From Palsa-504 sp963705835 (GTDB lineage Bacteria; Actinomycetota; Actinomycetes; Streptosporangiales; Streptosporangiaceae), in NCBI GenBank assembly GCA_963705835.1, contig CAVPLC010000034.1:13005-77004 (forward strand): a DNA stretch of 64,000 nucleotides, written 5' to 3'. The stretch's first letter is position 1. Each line of letters starts with the position of its first letter. Under the pieces are notes generated by a model that saw only the letters and a list, made by a program, of their open reading frames with translations, made no database searches and was not told where the DNA came from. Of this stretch, positions 51,384 to 58,525 are shown one piece after another. The position numbers and the translations under genes were made by a program.

Positions 51384-52795
51384 ATGACGACAATCGCGCA
51401 CCCCGAGCTTGAGGGGCTGGAGCGTTACAAGTTCGGCTGGGCCGACTCGGACGTGGCGGGCGAGTCCGCGCGCCGGGGCCTGTCCGAGGAGGTCGTCCGG
51501 GACATCTCGGCACTAAAGGACGAGCCGGATTGGATGCTGGACCTGCGGCTGAAGGGCCTGAAGCTGTTCCGGCGCAAGCCGATGCCCGGCTGGGGCGCGG
51601 ATCTGACTGGCATCGATTTCGAAAACATCAAGTACTTCGTCCGGTCCACCGAGAAGCAGGCCGCCAGCTGGGACGACCTGCCCGCGGACATCAAGAGCAC
51701 CTACGACAAGCTGGGCATCCCCGAGGCGGAGAAGCAGCGGCTCATCGGCGGCGTCGCCGCGCAGTACGAAAGCGAAGTCGTCTACCACAAGATCCGCGAG
51801 GACCTGGAGGACAAGGGCGTCATCTTCCTGGACACCGACACCGCGCTCAAGGAGCACCCGGACCTTTTCCGGGAGTACTTCGCCACGATCATCCCGGTGG
51901 GCGACAATAAGTTCGCCGCGCTGAACACCGCGGTCTGGTCCGGCGGCTCGTTCATTTACGTGCCGAAGGGCGAGCACGTGGACATCCCGCTGCAGGCCTA
52001 CTTCCGGATCAACACCGAGAACATGGGCCAGTTCGAGCGGACCCTGATCATCGTCGACGAGGGTGCCAGCGTGCACTACGTCGAGGGCTGTACCGCGCCG
52101 ATCTACTCCTCCGACTCGCTGCACTCCGCAGTCGTCGAGATCATCGTCAAGGCCGGCGGTCACTGCCGCTACACCACGATCCAGAACTGGTCGAACAACG
52201 TGTACAACCTGGTCACCAAGCGGGCCGTGGCACAGGCTGGCGCGAGCATGGAGTGGATCGACGGCAACATCGGCTCCAAGGTCACCATGAAGTACCCGGC
52301 CATCTACCTGATGGGCGAGCACGCCAGGGGGAGACCCTGTCCGTCGCGTTCGCCGGCCAAGGCCAGCACCAGGACGCCGGCGCCAAGATGGTGCACTGCG
52401 CGCCGAACACCTCCTCCCAGATCATCTCCAAGTCCGTGGCCAGAGCCGGCGGCCGCACGTCCTACCGGGGCCTGGTCCAGGTACAGGAGGGCGCGGCGCA
52501 TTCCAAGTCCACGGTCAAGTGCGACGCGCTGCTGGTGGACACGATCAGCCGGTCCGACACCTATCCCTACGTGGACATCCGCGAGGACGACGTGGAGATG
52601 GGCCACGAGGCCAGCGTCTCCAAGATCTCTGAGGACCAGCTGTTCTACCTGATGAGCCGCGGCATGACCGAGGACGAGGCCGCGGCCACCGTCGTGCGCG
52701 GCTTTGTCGAGCCGATCGCGCGCGAACTGCCGATGGAATACGCGCTCGAGCTGAACCGGCTGATCGAGCTGCAGATGGAGGGGGCGGTCGGCTAA
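51384..52795 (+). pseudogene. sufB: Fe-S cluster scaffold protein SufB, frameshifted
   Basis: A SufB of about 470 residues if one base is restored. The first 312 residues run cleanly (YKFGWADSDVAGESARRGLS, VGDNKFAALNTAVWSGGSFI, GCTAPIYSSDSLHSAVVEII, MEWIDGNIGSKVTMKYPAIY). At the G run 52327-52331 one base is missing, and the rest (GETLSVAFAGQGQHQDAGAK, MVHCAPNTSSQIISKSVARA, YVDIREDDVEMGHEASVSKI) reads one frame over to TAA at 52793-52795. SufB builds Fe-S clusters with SufC and SufD, but no other suf gene lies here, so it is an orphan or second copy. Confidence 0.85.
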
Positions 52796-52838
52796 TGACG
52801 GGCGCAACCGGTGACGAGTAGGCCGCATACTGGAAGTG

Positions 52839-53066
52839 ATGAAGCCAGCCCGCGCCGCGTCCCGGCGCTTCTTGCCCACTAGTCCCTTCGGCCCCCCACC
52901 CGCCGCTCCGCCTGCTGAGCAGTTCGCCGTGCGGGATCAGGTTACCCACGATACGTACGGTCTCGGCCGGGTCATCAGCGTCGAGGTTGACACCGCCCTG
53001 ATGGTGAATTTCGGTTCGTGCCGGGTGCGGATCACGACGCCGTGCGCCAAGCTGACCAAGCTCTGA
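52839..53066 (+). CDS. Small conserved protein with SH3-like segment
   Basis: 75 residues. After a basic, Pro-rich start, FAVRDQVTHDTYGLGRVISV and NFGSCRVRITTPCAKLTKL form a compact beta pattern like the tudor/SH3-type tails found in helicases and CarD-like proteins (D-x-V-x-H-x-x-Y-G-x-G-R-V). Such stand-alone proteins are common in actinomycetes, function unknown. It starts 43 bases after sufB. Confidence 0.6.
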   Translation: MKPARAASRRFLPTSPFGPPPAAPPAEQFAVRDQVTHDTYGLGRVISVEVDTALMVNFGSCRVRITTPCAKLTKL

Positions 53067-53088
53067 TCCCGCCAGAGATACCCCGCGG

Positions 53089-53424
53089 TCAGCGGGGGCG
53101 GTCTTCAGCTGTGCTGGTGACAAGGTCGGCGGCACAGTCGCGGAGCTTACGGTGGGTGGTCTGGGAGAGCCGGGTGAGCAGTTCGAAGGCTTGCTCGGGG
53201 GTGCAGTGCTGCTGGGCGACGAGGATGCCCTTGGCCTGCTCGATGACGGCGCGGGTTTCCATCGCCCGCCGCATGTCCTCGGCCAGCGTGGCAGTGGTCT
53301 GGTAGAGGCGGGCGTTGGCGATGGCGACGGCGGCGTAACCGGCGAAGGTCCGGGCCAGCTCGGTGGCATCCCGGTCGAAGTTGGCGGGCTGGGTCGCGTA
53401 GAGATTGAGTGCGCCGAGCACGAC
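53089..53424 (-). pseudogene. 5'-truncated GAF-ANTAR regulator
   Basis: From about 53424 the frame reads VLGALNLYATQPANFDRDAT, the last third of a GAF domain, then AIANARLYQTTATLAEDMRR and an ANTAR domain (TRAVIEQAKGILVAQQHCTP, FELLTRLSQTTHRKLRDCAA). Before that the same frame is open for 110 codons but is unrelated low-complexity Arg/Gly sequence. The first two thirds of the gene are missing, replaced by the start region of the DUF998 gene on the other strand. The ANTAR half might still be expressed. Confidence 0.65.
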
Positions 53425-53656
53425 TGCTGGAGGGCGCCATGATCCAGCCCGCGCGTCCAGACCCCGCGCGCACCCCATCCCGGAACGATCATGTACGCCC
53501 TGGCCCGGCCCCTTCGGGTGCCTGTGGCCCGGCCCAGTTTTCGATCGGCACCCTGGCCCTCCATATCGGCACCCTGCCTCCGCGCCGTACCTGGTTTGCT
53601 CGGGGGTGGTCCGGGCCGCCCGCGACACGGCGCGCTCACCCCGCCGGCTCGCGGAC

Positions 53657-54352
53657 ATGACCCGGGTGTGGCCGGGCCAGCCGGGCAGGCTCGCGGAGCT
53701 TCCGCTGGCCGGGGCCGCCCAGCGGCGTGTGCGCCGGCAGGCGAGCTCAGCCACGTGGCCGACGCGCCCGCGCCACCTGGTTCCGTGGTGGACGGTGGTC
53801 TCGGCCGGGCTGTCGCCCGTCTTGGCGACCGGGGGCTGGCTGATCGCCGGCGCGGTCCAGCCGGCCTCCTACAGCCCGATCCGGGAGACGGTCAGCGTGC
53901 TGGCTGGCCACGCCGGAACCGATCGGTGGATTATGACGGGGGCCTTGTTCCTGGTGGGCGGGTTTCAGCTCGTGACTGCCGCGGGCCTGGCCGGCGTCCG
54001 GGTGCCGGCCCGCATCGTGCTCGCCGTCGCGGGCCTGTCCAGCATCGGCATCGCCGCATCTCCCGAACCGGCTAGTGGCTCGACTCCGCAGCACCTCGCC
54101 TGGACTTCGCTCGGCGCGGTCGCAATCGCGGTATGGCCTGCCCTCGTCGCCCGGCGCGCGCCGCCGCGGCCGCTGATCCTGAGCGGCTACGGCTGTGCCG
54201 TCCTGACCGCCGTGTTCATTGCCCTGCTCGGCTGGCTCGTCATCGAAACCCAGGGTGGCAGTGACCTGGGCCTGGCTGAGCGTCTGTTCCTATCGATCGA
54301 GACCAGCTGTCCGTTCATCGTCGCCATCGCCCTGCGGCAAACCACGGGCTGA
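53657..54352 (+). CDS. DUF998 membrane protein
   Basis: 231 residues from ATG 53657; six membrane helices. VVSAGLSPVLATGGWLIAGA, ASYSPIRETVSVLAGHAGTD, RWIMTGALFLVGGFQLVTAA and GLSSIGIAASPEPASGSTPQ followed by HLAWTSLGAVAIA are the DUF998 blocks, the H-x-x-W/x pair being conserved. Function unknown. Its 3' end overlaps the convergent YbhN-like gene by 63 bases. Confidence 0.75.
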   Translation: MTRVWPGQPGRLAELPLAGAAQRRVRRQASSATWPTRPRHLVPWWTVVSAGLSPVLATGGWLIAGAVQPASYSPIRETVSVLAGHAGTDRWIMTGALFLVGGFQLVTAAGLAGVRVPARIVLAVAGLSSIGIAASPEPASGSTPQHLAWTSLGAVAIAVWPALVARRAPPRPLILSGYGCAVLTAVFIALLGWLVIETQGGSDLGLAERLFLSIETSCPFIVAIALRQTTG

Positions 54353-55435
54353 CCTGGGCTTGGCGTGAATAAGCGCTGGCGCGTGCTGCCAGGTGAGGCA
54401 GGCGATCGCGCCGAGGGGGATGGGGGGCAGGTAGGTGACGGCCCGGTACAACAGTACGGCGGCTGTCACCTGCGCACCATCGCGGTGGCCGGCGCCGGCG
54501 GCCAGCGCGGCGATCAGTCCGAGTTCGGTGATTCCGAGACCGCCGGGGGTAATGGGAAGCACCGTCAGCAGCCGGACGAACGCGAAGGCCCCCAGGGAGG
54601 TCTGCCAGGGTACCTGGGCCTGGGACAGGCCGACGCCGCGCAGGCACGCCAGCAGGACGAGCCACAAGGTGAGGTTGCTCGCGGCCGTGGCGGCGGTGAT
54701 CCGCCAGCCGCGCGCGGCGATCAAGGTGCCGGCCCGGTCGCGGAAGCCGAGCAGTGATCGGGGAATGTCGAAGGACGCCGGCCGGTGGACCACCCGGCAG
54801 GCCGTCACGAGTGTGAGCTGCAGCGCGCGGCCCGCGCAGCCCGCGAACGACTCGCTGCGCATCAGAAGGCCGAGCCCGGCGGCCAGGGCGGCGAGCAAGG
54901 CCAGGCCCACCGCCGCGGCGGCGATCAGGCCGGCCCCGGGCCGACCGGCCGTGGCCAGGATCACCAGGGCCAGGACCGGCAGGCCCAGGCGGGCGAAGAC
55001 GTTCCAGATTCCCGATACCAGGGTGTAAACCACGTACTCGGCGGTGCTGACACCCCAGCTCGAGAGCATCGCCCAGCTGACCCCCATGGCGAGGGCCCCT
55101 CCGGCGGGCAGGGTGTTCGCCACCGCGTTGGAGCCGAGGTTGACCACGGCCGCTTCGCGTAGCCGTACCGATGGCAGGACCGAGCCGATCATGATCCAGG
55201 TCGAGATCATGCTGGCTGCTGCGGCGGCGACGACGAGCAGCGCCTGGGCCCACGTCATCGCGTGGATGCTGGCCCACACGCTGCGGTAGGACGCGAAATG
55301 CGGGACGGCGAAACCGAATATGGCCGCGACGAGGGCGACCGATCCTGCGGTACGGAAGAACTTCCGGCCGGGCCGTGACGCTGGGCGCCCCGGACCCGTA
55401 ATAGCGGCGGCTGGCGGATCGGCAATGGCCGTCAC
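54290..55435 (-). CDS. YbhN/UPF0104 (LPG synthase TM-like) membrane protein
   Basis: 381 residues, eight or so helices. Family marks: SVRLREAAVVNLGSNAVANTLPAGGALAMG is broken across a loop (the motif N-x-x-P-G-G), and FAFVRLLTVLPITPGGLGIT followed by ELGLIAALAAGAG; YRAVTYLPPIPLGAIACLTW ends the core. Similar to the flippase part of MprF and to glycolipid-linked YbhN. The start overlaps the truncated STAS stop by 4 nt, so these two may be co-transcribed. Lipid substrate unknown. Confidence 0.85.
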   Translation of the reverse strand: MTAIADPPAAAITGPGRPASRPGRKFFRTAGSVALVAAIFGFAVPHFASYRSVWASIHAMTWAQALLVVAAAAASMISTWIMIGSVLPSVRLREAAVVNLGSNAVANTLPAGGALAMGVSWAMLSSWGVSTAEYVVYTLVSGIWNVFARLGLPVLALVILATAGRPGAGLIAAAAVGLALLAALAAGLGLLMRSESFAGCAGRALQLTLVTACRVVHRPASFDIPRSLLGFRDRAGTLIAARGWRITAATAASNLTLWLVLLACLRGVGLSQAQVPWQTSLGAFAFVRLLTVLPITPGGLGITELGLIAALAAGAGHRDGAQVTAAVLLYRAVTYLPPIPLGAIACLTWQHAPALIHAKPRSARGLPQGDGDDERTAGLDR

Positions 55436-55623
55436 CGGGCCCGCCCGGGATGGCGGCTGTCGAGCTCCAGGGCCGGCGGGTCCACGATGATGTCCGGCTC
55501 ACGGGCCACGACAGCTGCGAGCGCGGCCGCCACGCCCGCGGCGTCTGCCAGGTCAAGCTCCCCGCGCAACACAACGACGGCATGGCCGTCGCATTCCCGG
55601 GGATTCAGATCCACGCCGGACAT
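55432..55623 (-). pseudogene. Truncated STAS antagonist (paralogue of the 38-kb gene)
   Basis: 63 codons: GVDLNPRECDGHAVVVLRGE, LDLADAAGVAAALAAVVARE, PDIIVDPPALELDSRHPGRA, then stop. It matches residues 1-60 of the protein at 38083-38478 (ELDVADAAGVAGALA, EIIVDLAGLEFIDSSGV) but ends exactly where the phosphorylated serine motif should be. The leader with two hairpins is preserved better than the gene. Probably non-functional as an antagonist. Confidence 0.7.
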
Positions 55624-55686
55624 AGGGACGCCTTCCTGCTTTCAGCAGCAAGGCGGGGTCTTGACCCGGCGGCTAGTTCACCAGTT
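55624..55686 (-). promoter_or_regulatory. Two-hairpin mRNA leader (copy 2)
   Basis: On the mRNA: GGGTCAAGACCC, then GCCTTGCTGCT-GAA-AGCAGGAAGGC, then GTCCCTATG. Over about 60 nt it differs from copy 1 at only a few places, all in loops or as paired change, as expected for selected RNA structure or for a recent copy. The ribosome site GGAAGG is again in the stem. Confidence 0.55.
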
Positions 55687-55816
55687 CCGGCACTAACACT
55701 ACGCCGGGCACCCGCCCGTGTCCTACCCGGCCAGCCGGACGCCCTTGACTGAACGCGCCAGATGCCACCGATCTGGTGACGGCTGGAGGCCGGCACGGAA
55801 GGGTCATCACGCCGGT

Positions 55817-56503
55817 TCAGGCAATGAACCGCGCTATCGCGACGTACTGGCAGGCCGCGGCGGCGCAGACGTAGGCATGAAAGACCTCGTGGTAGCCGAA
55901 CACCGAAGGGTAAGGGTTGGGCCAGCGACGATGGTAGGAAAGCGCTCCGGCGGTGTAGAGCAGGCCACCGGCGAGCATCAGTGCCGCGGCCGCGACGCCG
56001 GCATGGATCCACACCCACGGCAGCGCGAGGCCGGCTGCCCAGCCCAGCCCGACGAATGTCGCGCCGACCAGGCGCTCCGGTGCGTCCATCCACGTCAGGT
56101 GGATCGCAGCCGCGGTGAGTGTCAGTGTCCAAATCACGATCAGGCAGACCAGCCCGAAGGTGCTTGGTGTATCCAGAAGGAAAGCGGGAGTTGCCGTGCC
56201 GGCGATGAGGAAGAAGATCATCGCGTGATCCAGACGCTGCATACGCCGCCGCCAGGTATCAGTCCAGGTACCGCGGTGATACAGCGCGCTAATCCCGAAA
56301 AGCGCGCTCACGCTGGCTGAGTAGACGGCGACAGCGGTAATCTGCGCGGCTCCGTGCGCGCGGGCCAACAACAGCGGGCCGAGCACCAGCGACACCCCGA
56401 AGCAGAGCAGGTGCAGCCAGCCACGAAGGACGGGCTTGGCGTAGTAGACGCCGCGCCGGGGGTCGTAAAGCGGCTCCGCCGCCGGGGAGTCCGTGACCGT
56501 CAC
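55817..56503 (-). CDS. PAQR/hemolysin III family membrane protein
   Basis: 228 residues, seven helices. Metal-site motifs: SALFGISALYHRGTWTD, RLDHAMIFFLIAGTATPAFL and FGYHEVFHAYVCAAAACQYV. The Ser/His/Asp/His set is that of the PAQR hydrolase fold. Bacterial members may act on lipids; hemolytic activity is not implied. ATG 56503. Confidence 0.9.
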   Translation of the reverse strand: MTVTDSPAAEPLYDPRRGVYYAKPVLRGWLHLLCFGVSLVLGPLLLARAHGAAQITAVAVYSASVSALFGISALYHRGTWTDTWRRRMQRLDHAMIFFLIAGTATPAFLLDTPSTFGLVCLIVIWTLTLTAAAIHLTWMDAPERLVGATFVGLGWAAGLALPWVWIHAGVAAAALMLAGGLLYTAGALSYHRRWPNPYPSVFGYHEVFHAYVCAAAACQYVAIARFIA

Positions 56504-56636
56504 CGTCCGCCTCCATCTCGTGTCGAGTCTGCGTACAGGTACGCATGCGGATCAGGTTCGAAGGAGGGGGATGGCTCGGAGTACAGACATGATGGCTGAG
56601 AGTCTCGCGTGTACATGCGGGCCGTCGCCACGATAA

Positions 56637-57704
56637 TCAGTCGGGACAGCCGCTGGCGGCTGCTCCAGCGTCGCTAAGGTGATGGACGATCTGGCGGAAT
56701 GACTCGACAAAGCTTTCTTCGCGGTAACCGAGATCGGTCGCGACGCAGAAGTCCCTGACGAGGCCCTGGACCCGTTGCAGATTGGGCCGAGGCATCGACT
56801 CGAATAGGTGATGCTCGATCTGGTAGTTAAGGCCGCCGAGCATGAAGGTGGTAAACCGGCCGCCCCTGATATTTCGGGCCGTGACCACCTGGCGGCGGGC
56901 GAAGCCGGCCGCCGTTGCGGATTCGATGATCGGCATCCCCTTGTGGTTGGGCGCGAAACTGATGCCCAGGTACACCGAGAAGACCGCCTGCTGTACGGCG
57001 ACGAAAGCGAGTGCCTTGAGCGGGGAGAGCACCCACAGCACCACCGTCAGGTACAGCGCGGCGTGCAGCATGATGAGAGAGGCTTCTACCGCCGAGGCAC
57101 GGTCTCGTCGCCCCAGAAGCCGCTTGATCCCGAGTACGTGCATGCCGACGCTTCGCAGCAGCATGAGCGGGAAGAACAGCGGCGCCTGCCAGCGTGCCAG
57201 CCACGACGCGAGAGGGCCGCGCCCGGTTCCCGGCAGGACGACTCCTTCGCCGATATCGGGGTCGCGGCCCAGCTCGTTGGGATGCGCATGGTGTGCGTTG
57301 TGCTTGGGAACCCACCAGCCAAAGCTCAGCCCGATGAGCGCGTTCCCCACGATGAGGCCGAGCAAGCGATTGCGCCGCCGCGCGCCGAAAACCTGGTTGT
57401 GCCCCGCATCATGGCCGAGGAAGCCCAGCTGGGTGAACATCATCCCCACCAACGGGGCGACCGCGAGGGCCGTCCACGAGTTGCCGGCCATGACGAACAG
57501 GGCCCATCCAGCGAAGAACGCGAAGATCGTCAGGGCGATCTTCGCCCGGTAGTAGCCCGGCCTGCGGTCGAGCAGACCCATCGCCCGTACCTGCAGCGCC
57601 AGTGCACGAAAGCTAGCCGTCGAAGGATCGACGGCAGCAGGCAGCCCGGCTGCGGCTGAGGCGCGGCCGGACGGCAGGGCAAGAAAGCCGGGTGCAGTTG
57701 TCAT
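56637..57704 (-). CDS. Membrane fatty-acid desaturase (acyl-lipid/linoleoyl-CoA desaturase type)
   Basis: 355 residues. The three His boxes are present: FLGHDAGHNQVFG, WVPKHNAHHAHPN and GGLNYQIEHHLFESMPRPNL, the last in the Q-x-x-H-H form. Helices surround them. Introduces a double bond in membrane-lipid acyl chains using a di-iron centre. ATG 57704 with AGGAGG 12 nt upstream; a start 69 bases earlier is less likely. No ferredoxin or reductase gene is adjacent. Confidence 0.9.
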   Translation of the reverse strand: MTTAPGFLALPSGRASAAAGLPAAVDPSTASFRALALQVRAMGLLDRRPGYYRAKIALTIFAFFAGWALFVMAGNSWTALAVAPLVGMMFTQLGFLGHDAGHNQVFGARRRNRLLGLIVGNALIGLSFGWWVPKHNAHHAHPNELGRDPDIGEGVVLPGTGRGPLASWLARWQAPLFFPLMLLRSVGMHVLGIKRLLGRRDRASAVEASLIMLHAALYLTVVLWVLSPLKALAFVAVQQAVFSVYLGISFAPNHKGMPIIESATAAGFARRQVVTARNIRGGRFTTFMLGGLNYQIEHHLFESMPRPNLQRVQGLVRDFCVATDLGYREESFVESFRQIVHHLSDAGAAASGCPD

Positions 57705-57892
57705 CGTCGCTCTGTCCTCCTGGGCGTCTCCCAAGCACACCGCTCGGGCTTGCGTCGCCAGGGTCTGGAGCAACGAGGCCGCGGCCAGGGCCTAACCGCC
57801 GCGACCGCACCTGCTCTACGGTACCCCCACCAGACGGCCCCGCAAGGCCGACGCAAGGCGAGGCCTCCCTTGGATCGGTACGGTGGGCGTCC

Positions 57893-58438
57893 ATGAGCCC
57901 TTTCCCGTCTCCTGTCATCCGTTCGGCACGGCTGGAACTGCGCGAATACGGCGCTGGTGATGCCGGGCTCGTGCACGAGCTCCTCGCCGCCGGGGAGGGC
58001 GAGGCGCTGCCGCCCGGTGCGCCGTCAGACCCGGGTGAGGTGGCAGGGTGGCTCGCCGACGGCGTGCAGCGGCCGCGGCGGGAGGGAACGGGCGTCCACC
58101 TGATGATGCTGGACCGCGTGGCCGGCAAGATCGTCGGGTCCATCGGCCTGTTCCACGCCGACTGGGAGGTCCGCTCGGCGGAGATCGGCTACGGCGTCCG
58201 CGGCGTCGAGCGCGGCAAGGGATACGCATCCGAGGCGCTCGGCGCGGTAGCCAGGTGGGCGCTCACCGAAGGCGGCATCCAGCGGGCCTGGCTGACGGCG
58301 AACACAGACAACGTGGCGTCGGTTCGGGTAGCGGAGAAAGCAGGCTTCCGCAGGGAAGGGACACTCCGCCGCGCGGGGCTGGAGGACGACGGGCTGCACG
58401 ACCAAGCGGTCTTCTCCCTGCTCGACGACGAACTGTGA
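57893..58438 (+). CDS. GNAT family N-acetyltransferase (RimJ/RimL-like)
   Basis: 181 residues: IRSARLELREYGAGDAGLVH, MLDRVAGKIVGSIGLFHADW, AEIGYGVRGVERGKGYASEA with the acetyl-CoA loop, and WLTANTDNVASVRVAEKAGF. This is the RimJ-type branch acting on amino groups of proteins or small molecules; which one is unknown. ATG 57893 begins MSPFPSPVIRSARLELR; the ribosome site is weak. Confidence 0.88.
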   Translation: MSPFPSPVIRSARLELREYGAGDAGLVHELLAAGEGEALPPGAPSDPGEVAGWLADGVQRPRREGTGVHLMMLDRVAGKIVGSIGLFHADWEVRSAEIGYGVRGVERGKGYASEALGAVARWALTEGGIQRAWLTANTDNVASVRVAEKAGFRREGTLRRAGLEDDGLHDQAVFSLLDDEL

Positions 58439-58525
58439 CCGGGCACCCTGACCTCAGCGCGGCATGCGCGCGAGGTGACATCTGAGCATCCTCACACGCG
58501 CTGGTGATATCCCCGGCGAGCCGGA

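Noticed and set aside
52305..52350. Programmed frameshift in sufB as an explanation for the frame change
   Set aside because: The site is a plain G run without a slippery heptamer or following hairpin that I can see; a missing base is simpler.
55889..55907. Match of about 16 bases to the cassette membrane-protein genes inside the PAQR gene
   Set aside because: Both proteins happen to code V-F-G-Y-H with the same preferred codons; no homology on either side.
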